From Melittangium boletus DSM 14713 (GTDB lineage: Bacteria > Myxococcota > Myxococcia > Myxococcales > Myxococcaceae), in contig NZ_CP022163.1 of assembly GCF_002305855.1 (NCBI RefSeq), positions 5,332,292 through 5,396,291 of the forward strand: 64,000 nucleotides of DNA, read 5' to 3'. Below are positions 16,111 through 25,958 of the stretch, one piece after another. The position numbers and the translations under genes are program-made. Position 1 is the stretch's first letter. Each line of letters opens with the position of its first letter. The notes beneath the pieces were generated by a model. That model saw nothing but the letters and a program-made list of their open reading frames with translations. It searched no databases and was not told the DNA's origin.

Positions 16111-17445
16111 TCAGTGGGCCGGGGAGGTGGTGGCCTCCGCGCGACGCATGGGCTGGGCCTTGCCGTACGTGAGCGAGCGCCATACCCACTCGGCGGGGCC
16201 GAAGCGGAAGCGCGCCAGCCACCAGTGGCTGAATGCCACTTGGAGTGAGAACAGGCAGAGCGTGAGGGCGATGCTCGCGGCGGGCCCCACCTTGCCCATG
16301 AGTCCCAGGCCGATGCCGTAGTACACGAACAGGCCGAGCATGCTCTGGCACAGGTAGTTCGTCAGGGCCATGCGGCCCACCGGAGCGAGCACCCGCAGGC
16401 GCCGGGTCCAGGTCTCGCGGTGGAAGAGGAGCACGAGCCCCGAGGCATAGAAGGCCGCGAGGCCCAACTCACCGAGTTGCCGCACGGGGATGAGCAGCAG
16501 TTGGGACGCGCCCTGAGGCGAGAGCACCTTCTGGCGCACCAGATGCTGCGCCACGAGTCCGATGATGCTGGCCACGCCTCCCACGAGGAGGCTCCAGCGC
16601 AGCAGCTTGCGGAAGAAGGGCAGGTGCTGGGCCGCGTCGTGGAAGAGCCGCCGCCTTCCGGCGAGGAATCCCAGGAGGAACCGGCCGAAGAGCGCCCCGA
16701 GCATGGGCGGCATCCCCCGGATGAAATCGCCGAAGTAGTAGGAGACGTTGGTGCGCACCACCTCGACATAGGTGCCGCTCATGAAGACGCGCCCCCGCTC
16801 CACCTGGGCCGCCTCTCTCCGGGCCATGGCCTCCCGGGCCACCTCTTCCGCGCCGCCCGGATTGCCCGCCAGCAAGGGGGGCAGCCACCGCATGGCACTG
16901 GCGACGAGCGGGGGGAGCACCAGGATGAGCACGACGGCCCAGATGAAGAGCGTCTTGTCCGAGCGGCCGCGGAAGAGCAACAGCAGGAAGCCCACCGTGG
17001 CGTAGGTGGTGAGGATGTCGCCGTACCAGAGCGCGGTGAGGTGCACGCCCCCGATGAGCAGCATCACGCACAGCCGCCGCACGTAGAGGGGGACGACGGA
17101 TACCCCCCGTGACTCGGCCCGGAGCAACTGCACGGAGAAGCCCAGGCCAAAGAGGAACGAGAACAGGGAAATGAACCTGCCGGAGACGAGGGCTCCGAAG
17201 CCGTGAAGGGCCACCTGGTCCCACCAGGGCGCTGTCTTCAGGGCGGCCAGGGCTTGTTCACGGGGCACGAAGACGCGCCCCGTGAACCACACGAAGGTAT
17301 TGGAGACGAAGACGCCTGCCAGCGCGAAGCCGCGCAGGACATCGAGCAGCACGATCCGGTCGGTGGCGTCGATGGGACGGGCTTCGGCCTGGGGGAGGGG
17401 AGGCGCGGGGGCTGGGGTCATGCCTCCGGAAGGCGGCCGGAACAC
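16111..17445 (-). CDS. DUF418-family multispanning membrane protein (YeiB-like)
   Basis: A 444-residue inner-membrane protein with about ten hydrophobic segments. The N-terminal RIVLLDVLRGFALAGVF opening is the hallmark of the DUF418/acyltransferase-3-like superfamily. The C-terminal GRMALTNYLCQSMLGLFVYYG and FGPAEWVWRSLTYGK are typical of DUF418. Family members are often found with exopolysaccharide or antibiotic clusters; the biochemical role is unproven, with transport or acyl transfer across the membrane proposed. I use the GTG at 17445 because GGGAGGGGAGG precedes it; the ATG at 17421 has its GGAGG only one base away. It is divergent from the nucleotidyltransferase-like gene, the starts being 81 bp apart. 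Confidence 0.82.
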   Translation of the reverse strand: MFRPPSGGMTPAPAPPLPQAEARPIDATDRIVLLDVLRGFALAGVFVSNTFVWFTGRVFVPREQALAALKTAPWWDQVALHGFGALVSGRFISLFSFLFGLGFSVQLLRAESRGVSVVPLYVRRLCVMLLIGGVHLTALWYGDILTTYATVGFLLLLFRGRSDKTLFIWAVVLILVLPPLVASAMRWLPPLLAGNPGGAEEVAREAMARREAAQVERGRVFMSGTYVEVVRTNVSYYFGDFIRGMPPMLGALFGRFLLGFLAGRRRLFHDAAQHLPFFRKLLRWSLLVGGVASIIGLVAQHLVRQKVLSPQGASQLLLIPVRQLGELGLAAFYASGLVLLFHRETWTRRLRVLAPVGRMALTNYLCQSMLGLFVYYGIGLGLMGKVGPAASIALTLCLFSLQVAFSHWWLARFRFGPAEWVWRSLTYGKAQPMRRAEATTSPAH

Positions 17446-17526
17446 ACCTCCCCTCCCGCCTATTCCGAACGGAGGCTCTGTCTTCCGATTGCGTCCTGGA
17501 CATGGGTGTCGCTAAAGCAGCCCCCC

Positions 17527-18498
17527 ATGGCCCCCAGCCTCCTCGATACCTTCCGCATCCTCTCCTCGTTCGATCCTCCGCGAGGCTCGCTGCGCGAGGC
17601 TCCCTGGGAGGCGTATGTCGACTGGGCCATCGCCCAGGGCCTGGCGCCCCTCGCCTCCTACAACCTGGAGTACCGCCTGCCCGGCGCCAACGCCCCGGAG
17701 TGGGCGAGGGACCGGCTGTTGAGCATCTACTCGGGCTCGGTCAACGAGAACGTGATGAAGCTCGTCAACTTCAAGCAGTGCATGGACGAGCTCGAGGGCC
17801 GTCAGGTCCTGATCCTGGGAGGCGCGTCCTTCGCCGACACGCTCTACCCCCATGTGGGCTTCCGCCCCGTGTTGGAGATCCAGACGCTCGTGCGGCGCAT
17901 GGACGTGGAGGGCTTCAGTGGCTACCTCGCCCAGCACGACTTCCGTCCGGAGCCCCAGGAACCGCTCCACGGCGCACAGAAGATGTTGTCCGATGGCCGC
18001 ACCCCCATCTACGTCTACGCGGACGTGCTGGGGGCCTCGCGTCAGGCCGAGCTCAAGGAGGTCTTCGCGCGCGCCCGGCCCATGAAGATGTATGGCCCGT
18101 CCGTGTTCCGTCCGGACCTGGAAGACGCGGTGTTGCTCGTGTGTCTGGAGCAGGCGCGCGAGGGCTATCAGCTGCCCTGGTTGTCCTTCGTGGACCTGCG
18201 CGAGCTGGTGCTGGGGGCCCCGGCGATGGGCGGTGTCTACTCGCGTCCCCTGGACGTGGCGGTCCTGCTGGAGCGGGCCCGCGCCTGGCGGCTGGAGCGC
18301 GCCCTGCATACGTCGCTGTCCATCGTGGCGCGGCTCTTTCCCGAGACGGCTTCCCTCGTCCAACCCGCGCTCCCCCCCCTGCGCCGCGCCACGCGCGAGC
18401 TGCTCGAACGGCTCGTCGTCCTCCCGGCGAGCGAGCCCGGCAAGATGCGTCATCTGCGTGGCTCGGAGCGCCTGCGGAGGCTCCTGACCGGACAGTGA
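17527..18498 (+). CDS. Nucleotidyltransferase-family protein (NTP_transf_5-like), possibly inactive
   Basis: A 323-residue soluble protein. The overall pattern is that of the uncharacterised nucleotidyltransferase family found in exopolysaccharide and natural-product loci. It has an N-terminal helical region with LAPLASYNLEYRL, then VLILGGASFADTLYPH, then the strand RPVLEIQTLVRRMDVEGF, then LAQHDFRPEP. In active relatives the third block reads roughly R-x-x-D-I-D-L-L-V, with Asp residues binding metal. Here those positions read L-E-I-Q-T-L-V, so catalytic activity is doubtful. The ATG at 17527 has no good Shine-Dalgarno sequence. It may be co-transcribed with ugd, which begins 88 bp downstream, suggesting a link to surface sugar synthesis. 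Confidence 0.55.
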   Translation: MAPSLLDTFRILSSFDPPRGSLREAPWEAYVDWAIAQGLAPLASYNLEYRLPGANAPEWARDRLLSIYSGSVNENVMKLVNFKQCMDELEGRQVLILGGASFADTLYPHVGFRPVLEIQTLVRRMDVEGFSGYLAQHDFRPEPQEPLHGAQKMLSDGRTPIYVYADVLGASRQAELKEVFARARPMKMYGPSVFRPDLEDAVLLVCLEQAREGYQLPWLSFVDLRELVLGAPAMGGVYSRPLDVAVLLERARAWRLERALHTSLSIVARLFPETASLVQPALPPLRRATRELLERLVVLPASEPGKMRHLRGSERLRRLLTGQ

Positions 18499-18586
18499 GG
18501 CGCGGGGAGTGCACTACACGACCCTTCCCCTGGACATGGTTCCCGGCGTATGAGCGCCGTTGGACCTCGGACCCCAGGACGCGCGC

Positions 18587-19888
<1,302 letters not shown>

Positions 19889-19890
19889 CC

Positions 19891-20919
19891 ATGTTCGATC
19901 GGGTCCCGCTCATCGATGTTGGCGCGCTCGTGGATGGGGTGTCGGGGCGCGCCGCGCGTCGCTCCGTGGCCGAGCGGATCGGCGCCGCATGCCGCGAGAG
20001 TGGTTTCTTCTACGTCGTGGGCCATGGGGTCGGCGCCGGGCTCCAGGCTCACCTGGAGACGTTGAGTCGCCGTTTCTTCGCGCTCCCGGTCGACGAGAAG
20101 ATGGCCATCCGCATGGCACGGGGCGGCGCCGCCTGGCGTGGCTATTTTCCCGTGGGCGGTGAGCTGACGTCCGGCCGTCCGGATCGCAAGGAAGGCCTCT
20201 ACTTCGGCTCTGAATTGGGACCCGAGCACCCCCTCGTCCGGGCTGGCACGCCGCTGCATGGCCCCAATCTCTTTCCGGAGGAGCCCCCGGGTTTGCGGGA
20301 GGCCGTGCTCGACTACATGGCCGCGTTGACCCGCCTGGGCCATTCGCTGATGGAGGGCATCGCGCTCAGCCTGGAACTCGAGGACGACTACTTCGCCACG
20401 CGCTACACGGCCGACCCGCTCGTGCTCTTCCGCGTCTTCAACTACCCGCCCGGGCCCGGCACCGCCGAGGACGGGCGGCCCGCCTGGGGCGTGGGGGAAC
20501 ACACCGACTATGGGGTGCTCACCCTCCTCAAGCAGGACTCGGCGGGGGGACTCCAGGTCAAGTCGCGGGATGGCGGCTCGGTGCGCTGGGTGGATGCGCC
20601 TCCCATCGACGGCTCATTCGTCTGCAACATCGGAGACATGCTCGATCGCATGACCCGGGGCGTGTATCGCTCGACCCCTCACCGGGTGCTGAATCGCTCG
20701 GGACGGGATCGCTTGTCGCTGCCGTTCTTCTTCGATCCGGGCTGGAGCACCGAGGTCCGTCCGATCGACGCGCCAGCCCTCGCCCAGGCCTCCGCTCCCG
20801 AGGATTCCACCGAGCGCTGGGATGGTCGGAACGTCCACTCCCTCCAGGGCACTTACGGAGACTATCTGCTCGGCAAGGTGGGCAAGGTCTTCCCGGAGCT
20901 CCGGACCCAGGTCCTGTGA
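19891..20919 (+). CDS. 2-oxoglutarate/Fe(II) dioxygenase, isopenicillin-N-synthase-like
   Basis: A 342-residue soluble non-haem iron oxygenase. The N-terminal DIOX_N domain (VPLIDVGALVDG, RESGFFYVVGHGV) precedes the jelly-roll core. Iron ligands are His204 and Asp206 (EHTDYG) and His264 (STPHRV); 2-oxoglutarate would bind Arg274 and Ser276 (RLSLPFF). It resembles small-molecule hydroxylases and desaturases related to gibberellin oxidases and IPNS, but the substrate is not predictable. It starts two bases after the ugd stop, and its stop overlaps the start of the next gene (GTGA), so the three genes look like one operon. Coupling with a 2-hydroxyacid dehydrogenase suggests a modified organic acid as the shared metabolite, which is inference. 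Confidence 0.85.
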   Translation: MFDRVPLIDVGALVDGVSGRAARRSVAERIGAACRESGFFYVVGHGVGAGLQAHLETLSRRFFALPVDEKMAIRMARGGAAWRGYFPVGGELTSGRPDRKEGLYFGSELGPEHPLVRAGTPLHGPNLFPEEPPGLREAVLDYMAALTRLGHSLMEGIALSLELEDDYFATRYTADPLVLFRVFNYPPGPGTAEDGRPAWGVGEHTDYGVLTLLKQDSAGGLQVKSRDGGSVRWVDAPPIDGSFVCNIGDMLDRMTRGVYRSTPHRVLNRSGRDRLSLPFFFDPGWSTEVRPIDAPALAQASAPEDSTERWDGRNVHSLQGTYGDYLLGKVGKVFPELRTQVL

Positions 20920-21896
20920 GCCACCGCATGCGCATCGCCTTCATCAGCCAGAATCCGGAGTACCGCGCGTTCGCGGAGCGCCTCGCCGAGAGACTGTCCG
21001 CCCATTCGGTGCTCTTCCAGCAGGTCCCCTCGGAGCTGAACCTCGAGGGAATCCAGGCCGTCATGACGGCGGGCACCCGCGTGGGCCGGAACGTGCTGGA
21101 GCAGCCCTCGGTCGGGTTCATCCAGACGATCGGCACGGGGTTCGACAACGTGGACGTCGCGGCGGCCACGGAGCTGGGCGTATGGGTCGCGAACCTGCGC
21201 GCCAACGTGACGGGCAACGCCGAGTCCGTGGCCGAACATGCCATCCTGCTGTTGCTCTCGCTCTCCCGCCGACTGCGGCTCGCCGAGGAGGCCTTGAGGC
21301 AGGGGCGGTGGGCCACGCCCACGGGCTCGTCCTTGTTTGGCAAGGTGGCGTGTGTGGTGGGCCTGGGTGACATCGGGAGCCTCCTGGCCACGCGGCTCCA
21401 GGCCCTGGGCATGCGCGTGATGGGCGTGCGCGAGCACGCGGACAAGGGTGGCCCGGAGGGGGTCCAGGTCTTCGGCGCGAACGCGCTGCATCAGGCCCTC
21501 CGGGAGGCGGATTGCGTCGTGCTCGCCGCGCGTGCCGGCGAGCACAACCGCGACCTCCTGGACGAGCGCGCCATCGCGGCGATGAAGCGGGGCGCCCTCC
21601 TCGTCAACATCGCGCGCGGCAGCCTGGTGAAGCTGGAGACGCTGGAGTCCGCCCTTCGCTCGGGACAGCTCGGCGGAGTGGGTCTGGATGTCTTCTGGGA
21701 AGAGCCCGTGGACCCCCGGCATCCGCTCCTCCAACTGCCTCAGGTGGTCGCCACCCCGCATGTCGCGGGCGTCACCGATGTGAACCTGGCGGGCAGCCTC
21801 GAATGGGCCGCCAGGAACCTGGAAGCCTACGCTCGGGGTGAGCGGCCCCACTTCCTCGTCAACTCACCGCGAAAGCCCCGCTCGCCCCTCACCTGA
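20916..21896 (+). CDS. D-isomer-specific 2-hydroxyacid dehydrogenase
   Basis: A 326-residue NAD(P)-dependent oxidoreductase of the phosphoglycerate/glycerate dehydrogenase superfamily. The nucleotide-binding motif VVGLGDIGSLLATRL lies in the middle. The catalytic triad is complete: Arg234 (NIARGSL), Glu263 (DVFWEEP) and His282 (TPHVAG). It would interconvert a 2-oxoacid and a D-2-hydroxyacid; the substrate is unknown. GTG at 20916 overlaps the stop of the dioxygenase gene; an ATG at 20928 is an alternative start. The 3' end overlaps the convergent exported-protein gene by eight bases. Confidence 0.88.
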   Translation: MSHRMRIAFISQNPEYRAFAERLAERLSAHSVLFQQVPSELNLEGIQAVMTAGTRVGRNVLEQPSVGFIQTIGTGFDNVDVAAATELGVWVANLRANVTGNAESVAEHAILLLLSLSRRLRLAEEALRQGRWATPTGSSLFGKVACVVGLGDIGSLLATRLQALGMRVMGVREHADKGGPEGVQVFGANALHQALREADCVVLAARAGEHNRDLLDERAIAAMKRGALLVNIARGSLVKLETLESALRSGQLGGVGLDVFWEEPVDPRHPLLQLPQVVATPHVAGVTDVNLAGSLEWAARNLEAYARGERPHFLVNSPRKPRSPLT

Positions 21897-22728
21897 GTCC
21901 GGGCGTTTGGCTCATCAGCGCGCTCCGCTGGCCGAGCCGCCGGGAGGCGACGGGAGCCGAGGCTCGCTCACTGGCTTCCTCCTTCTCGCCGCCGCCCAGG
22001 TCGAAGGACGTGGCGTACCAGGCCGCGAAGGTGACGGAGTTCGCGAGCGACACGTCCTCACCTCGGCGCAGGAGGAGCTCCGCCCCGACGGAGAACTGGT
22101 GGTTCTGCTCCTCGTCGAGCGAGAAGCAGATGCCCGGCAGCAGCGACAGCTCGGCGCCCAGGGAGCGCTCATTCGAGAAGGGCGCCACGGCGGACACCGC
22201 CGGGTTGAGCTCGAAGTACACGCTGAAGCGCTCGGAGAAGTGGTACTCCGGCGCCACCATGGCGAAGACGGTGGCCGTGCGCAGGCTGCCCGAGCCCCAC
22301 TCGAAGTCCGGCCGTGCCCCCGCGTTGAGCATCAAGGAGACGTTGCCCCAGCTCAGGTTGGTGTGGAGCTCTCCTCCGAGGATGAATCCGTCCCCGGGCG
22401 TCAGCATCAGGCGCAGCGCCAGCGCCGTCTCCTCGCCCAGGTGGTAGCGCGGAAAGACATCCAGCATATCGAACCCCGTGCCCTCGGCGCCCGCGATTCC
22501 CCACACGCCGACATACACGTCCCAGGCGTCTCCAAATCCCGTCGAGGCGTAGAGCGACGGGTAGGTGGTCCGCGCATCGCCGGAGACATAGAGGAGGGGC
22601 ACGAGTTGCAGCGTGCCCGGTGCCGTCTGCTCGCCCGGCCAGGGGGTGATGGGATCCGCCCAGGCGCCTCGCGACGGGGCGAGCAGGGCGACGAAGAGAC
22701 ACCACGTGCACCAGGAAGAGGTCTTCAC
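21889..22728 (-). CDS. Exported beta-barrel-like protein of unknown function
   Basis: A 279-residue precursor with a Sec signal (MKTSSWCTWCLFVALLAPSRGAWA). The mature chain is a succession of short amphipathic strands with aromatic ends (PSLYASTGFGDAWDVYVGVWG, FSVYFELNPAVSAVAPF) and ends with a short charged tail. That pattern suggests an outer-membrane beta-barrel or a periplasmic beta-protein, but I do not recognise a family and the last residue is not the usual Phe. The GTG at 22728 lacks a clear ribosome binding site. The next gene upstream, also exported, ends nine bases before it, suggesting co-expression. Its 3' end overlaps the convergent dehydrogenase gene by eight bases. Confidence 0.6.
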   Translation of the reverse strand: MKTSSWCTWCLFVALLAPSRGAWADPITPWPGEQTAPGTLQLVPLLYVSGDARTTYPSLYASTGFGDAWDVYVGVWGIAGAEGTGFDMLDVFPRYHLGEETALALRLMLTPGDGFILGGELHTNLSWGNVSLMLNAGARPDFEWGSGSLRTATVFAMVAPEYHFSERFSVYFELNPAVSAVAPFSNERSLGAELSLLPGICFSLDEEQNHQFSVGAELLLRRGEDVSLANSVTFAAWYATSFDLGGGEKEEASERASAPVASRRLGQRSALMSQTPGLR

Positions 22729-22737
22729 GTGCGTGCG

Positions 22738-23031
22738 CTACCGCGCCAGTCCGCAGGCTTCCTTGCCTGGCTCGGTCTGGAGGATGTCGCACGTGGTGCG
22801 GTCGTCCGGATCGATGGTGCAGGTGTCGAGCTTCGCCTCGCACGCGGCGAGATCCGCGTCGGTGGGCTCGATGTTCCGCTCCCGGTCCGCCACGTCCTGT
22901 AGACAGGCGGTGCGCTGGTACTGGTCGACGCAGTCGCAGAACCGCTCCGACAACTCCCGGCAGGGGCTCTTGCAACCGGCGAGGACGAACAACGTGGCGA
23001 AGAGCAGGGGACGGGCGGCGGAGCGGCGCAT
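22738..23031 (-). CDS. Small cysteine-rich lipoprotein
   Basis: A 97-residue precursor. RPLLFATLFVLAGC is a good lipobox signal. The mature domain contains eight further cysteines (for example CKSPCRE, RFCDCVDQ, TACLQ, AACEAKLDTC, TTCDIL, EACG), probably forming disulfides in the periplasm or on the cell surface. Such small Cys-rich lipoproteins are frequent in myxobacteria and have no known role. An ATG 42 bp upstream is in frame, but the start at 23031 gives the normal signal length. It lies between the YbaK-type gene (54 bp upstream) and the barrel-like gene (nine bp downstream) on the same strand. Confidence 0.62.
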   Translation of the reverse strand: MRRSAARPLLFATLFVLAGCKSPCRELSERFCDCVDQYQRTACLQDVADRERNIEPTDADLAACEAKLDTCTIDPDDRTTCDILQTEPGKEACGLAR

Positions 23032-23085
23032 GAGGGTCCCGAAGATGCCAGATGGCGTTCGGGATGCAAGCAATGCCCTTCCCGT

Positions 23086-23592
23086 CTAGGGGTGCATCGC
23101 CTCCGGGGTGCTCACGTGACGGTAACCATGGTCGATCACCAAGGGAGCCACCTGGGGGGATTCGAGCGCGATGAAGTCCTCGACGCTCATCTCCAGGGCA
23201 TCCTCGTGTGAGCCGGCCCGGAAGAGCAGATCCTCCGCCGCGCTCAGGTTCTCGTCGAGCAGGACCGGGAGTCCGTAGAGCTGGCCGAAAGGCGGCTCGG
23301 CGCCGGTCTCGCATTCAGGGAAGTGGCGGGTGAACTCCTCTTCGGTCGCCAGCCGGACTTCCTCGGTGCCAAGCAGTTCCCGCAGCTGGTCCAGGTCCAG
23401 GGTGTCCGGCGCGGGAATGAGGCAGATCCAAAGCTGCTCATCCGCCTGGATGATGACCGACTTGGCCATGCGGTAGCCCGTGATGTCGAGGGCCTGGGCC
23501 ACTTCCTGGGCCGTCACCGCGCGCGGATGCCGGTAGGGGATGAACTGCGCGTTCTTCTGACGGAGGTAATCCTGGATGGGTTCGGGAATCAT
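23086..23592 (-). CDS. YbaK/ProX-type aminoacyl-tRNA deacylase domain protein
   Basis: A 168-residue cytosolic single-domain protein of the YbaK/aminoacyl-tRNA synthetase-associated family, which clears mischarged tRNAs (for example Cys- or Ala-tRNA-Pro). Typical elements are the N-terminal helix PIQDYLRQKNAQFIPYRHP, TAQEVAQAL, the Lys-containing YRMAKSVIIQ strand, LDQLRELLG and the PFGQLYGLPVLLDE block near the active site. The start at 23592 has AAGGAG nine bases upstream; the in-frame ATG nine bases earlier is too close to that site. Its tRNA specificity cannot be read from sequence. astB lies 107 bp upstream on the same strand; no functional link is apparent. Confidence 0.8.
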   Translation of the reverse strand: MIPEPIQDYLRQKNAQFIPYRHPRAVTAQEVAQALDITGYRMAKSVIIQADEQLWICLIPAPDTLDLDQLRELLGTEEVRLATEEEFTRHFPECETGAEPPFGQLYGLPVLLDENLSAAEDLLFRAGSHEDALEMSVEDFIALESPQVAPLVIDHGYRHVSTPEAMHP

Positions 23593-23699
23593 GGCGGGCA
23601 TCTCCTTCCAGTCAGAAGGTGGGGGCACTCGCCACTGGGAGCCACGGGGAACCGGACGCGTGCCGCCCATCCGGGCGAGCACACGCACCGGAGGGCACG

Positions 23700-25025
23700 T
23701 CACTTCTGGAAGTCGTAGACGCTGCCCAGGCGCAGCAGGCGCGTCAACTCGTCGAGCGCCGTGAGCGTCTCGCGCGCCAGCTGGGGATCTCCCAGGTCCT
23801 GGGCCCGCAGGTCCTCGCGGTAGTGCTTCGTCACCCAGGCGGCGAGCGTCGTGTGCAGCTCGGGCGTGTAGAAGACGTTGGCCTTCACCGCGGCGCGCTC
23901 GGTGTCGGTGAGCCATACACGCTGGCGCAAGCACGCCGGGCCGCCGCCATTGTTCATCGACTGGCGCACGTCCAGGTAGTGCACCTGCTTGACCGGGTTG
24001 TTCTCCGCCACCACGCGCTCGAGGAACCGCCGCGCGGGCTCCGTCTCCCGGCTCTCCTCCGGCGCCACGATGGCCATGGTGCCATCCGGCAGCGTGAGCA
24101 CCTGGGAGTTGAACGGATAGGCCTTCACCGCGTCCTTCGCGGGCAGCTCCTCCTGGGTGGCGAGGGCATAGGTGAAGCCCTCGCCCAGCCGCTCGCGCAG
24201 GGTCCGCAGCAGGCCCGGAGCATCCACGAAGGCGAGCTCGTGCAGCATGAGGAAGCCCCCGTTGCCCACCGCGAGCACGTCCGTGTGGAAGGCTCCCGCG
24301 TCGATCCCCTCGGGGGCCTGCTGGGGCAGCAGCACCTGGGCGGGGTCGAGCTGGTGCAGCCGCGCCAGCGCCTGGCTGGCCTCATACGTCTGCCGGGCGG
24401 GAAAGCGCGTGGGGTGGCGCACGTCGTCCCGCCACGCACTGCGGCCCCAGGCGAGCAGGTGGATGGCGCGATGCCCCGGGGTGGCGAGCCGCGTGTGGTT
24501 GGCCGCACCCTCGTCCGCGAAGTGCCCGCCTCCTGGCAGGGGCGCGTGGACGGCGAAGTGCCGCTCATCCGCGAAGATGGCGCCGAGCACCGCGTGCGTC
24601 GTCTCCGCTTCCAGCGCCCGGTGGAACATCTGCTGGAGGTTGGCCGGCGTCAGGTGCATGCGCCCGTCCGCCGTGTCCTCGGAGGGCGCTCCCGTGGCGG
24701 CGTTCGCCGTCCACATGGACGCGGCGCTGGAGGTCAACCGCAGGAGGTGATTCGCCTCGCGGGCGGCCCGGGTGATGATCTCCTCGTCCGTGCCGGTGAA
24801 TCCCAGCGCGCGCAGCGCCTTGAGCGAGGGCCGGGGTTGGGGGGGCAACACGGCCTGGCCCACGCCCAGCCCCGCGACGAAGCGCATCTTCTCCAGGCCC
24901 TGGAGGGCCGCGGCGCGGGGATGGCTCACCTCGCCGCCGTGGAGGGAGGAGGCCAGGTTGCCGGGCGAGAGGCCGCCGTAATTGTGCGTGGGGCCAACGA
25001 TGCCGTCGAAGTTGTATTCGCGCAT
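23700..25025 (-). CDS. astB: N-succinylarginine dihydrolase
   Basis: A 441-residue cytosolic enzyme of the arginine succinyltransferase pathway. It converts N2-succinylarginine to N2-succinylornithine, CO2 and ammonia. It begins with the conserved REYNFDGIVGPTHNYGGLSPGN and ends close to the E. coli length of 447 residues. The guanidino-modifying fold is indicated by SSAASMWTANAAT, FHTDVLAVGNGGF, and the catalytic Cys in MNNGGGPACLRQRV. No other ast gene is present, so the rest of the pathway must be encoded elsewhere or the enzyme works alone. Its ATG lies only five bases from the divergent ATG of the acyltransferase gene, so the promoter must overlap that coding region or the transcript is nearly leaderless. 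Confidence 0.92.
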   Translation of the reverse strand: MREYNFDGIVGPTHNYGGLSPGNLASSLHGGEVSHPRAAALQGLEKMRFVAGLGVGQAVLPPQPRPSLKALRALGFTGTDEEIITRAAREANHLLRLTSSAASMWTANAATGAPSEDTADGRMHLTPANLQQMFHRALEAETTHAVLGAIFADERHFAVHAPLPGGGHFADEGAANHTRLATPGHRAIHLLAWGRSAWRDDVRHPTRFPARQTYEASQALARLHQLDPAQVLLPQQAPEGIDAGAFHTDVLAVGNGGFLMLHELAFVDAPGLLRTLRERLGEGFTYALATQEELPAKDAVKAYPFNSQVLTLPDGTMAIVAPEESRETEPARRFLERVVAENNPVKQVHYLDVRQSMNNGGGPACLRQRVWLTDTERAAVKANVFYTPELHTTLAAWVTKHYREDLRAQDLGDPQLARETLTALDELTRLLRLGSVYDFQK

Positions 25026-25030
25026 GGGGT

Positions 25031-25951
25031 ATGGAAACGCTCGTGGAGCGTCCTCCCTTAGCAAAACGCCTCAAGCGCTTCCTTCGCTACCTGCTCGTTC
25101 GTGGGGTACTGGGCTTCGTGAGCGCCCTGCCGTTGGGGTTCGCCCGGTGGCTCGGCGCGGGCTTTGGCCGGTTCGCCTTCGCCGTGGCCGGCGGCGAGCG
25201 GCGCAAGGCCTTGAAGTCCCTGACCCGGGCCTTTCCGGAGAAATCCGACGCGGAGCGTCAGGCGCTCGCCCGGGCGTCCTTCCGCCACCTGGGCATGGCC
25301 GCCTTCGAGGTGGGGGCCACCACGTCCCTGGACGCGAACCTGGAGCAACTCGTGCGCTGGGAGGCCGCGGACCGGGCCGTGCTGGAGGCGGCGCTCGCGC
25401 GAGGCAAGGGCGTGGTGTTCGTCTCCGGCCACGTGGGCAACTGGGAGCTGCTGGCCCGGCGCATCGCCCGCGCGGGCTACCCGAGCCAGAGCATCGCCAA
25501 GGAGACCACGGACCCGAGGCTCACCGCGCTCGTGGAGCGCTTCCGGGCCCAGGGCGGGGTGCGCAGCATCTGGCGCGGCCAGGACGGAGCGGCGCGCGCC
25601 ATGCTGCGGGCCCTCAAGGCCGGGGAAATCCTCGGGCTGCTCATCGATCAGGACACGCGGGTGCAGTCGCTCTTCGTGCCCTTCTTCGGTGAGCTGGCGG
25701 CCACGCCCCGGGCGGCGGCGGACCTGGCCCTGCGCACGGGCGCGGCGGTGATGGTGGGCTTCTGCCAGCGCGAGGGCGACGGCTACCACCTGTGGACCGA
25801 GGAGGTGGCGTGGCCCGCGGGGCCGGACCGCGAGGCGGATGCACTCGGCCTCACGGCGGCCCTGTCCGCGCGCATCGAGGCGGCCATCCGCCGCGCTCCC
25901 GAGCAGTGGGTGTGGATGCACCAGCGCTGGAAGACGCGGCCTCCGGCTTGA
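25031..25951 (+). CDS. Lipid A acyltransferase-like protein (LpxL/HtrB family)
   Basis: A 306-residue membrane-associated acyltransferase. An N-terminal basic and hydrophobic anchor (RFLRYLLVRGVLGFVSALPLG) precedes the LPLAT domain with the HX4E catalytic motif in SGHVGNWELL. LIDQDTRVQSLFVPFFGE and TPRAAADLALRTGA form the second conserved block, and WVWMHQRWKTRP the last. It should transfer an acyl chain to lipid A or a related glycolipid. Which secondary acyl position it serves cannot be told. The ATG at 25031 is close to the start of divergent astB and has no visible ribosome binding site; a GTG at 25043 is a possible alternative. Confidence 0.85.
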   Translation: METLVERPPLAKRLKRFLRYLLVRGVLGFVSALPLGFARWLGAGFGRFAFAVAGGERRKALKSLTRAFPEKSDAERQALARASFRHLGMAAFEVGATTSLDANLEQLVRWEAADRAVLEAALARGKGVVFVSGHVGNWELLARRIARAGYPSQSIAKETTDPRLTALVERFRAQGGVRSIWRGQDGAARAMLRALKAGEILGLLIDQDTRVQSLFVPFFGELAATPRAAADLALRTGAAVMVGFCQREGDGYHLWTEEVAWPAGPDREADALGLTAALSARIEAAIRRAPEQWVWMHQRWKTRPPA

Positions 25952-25958
25952 GCGCGGC

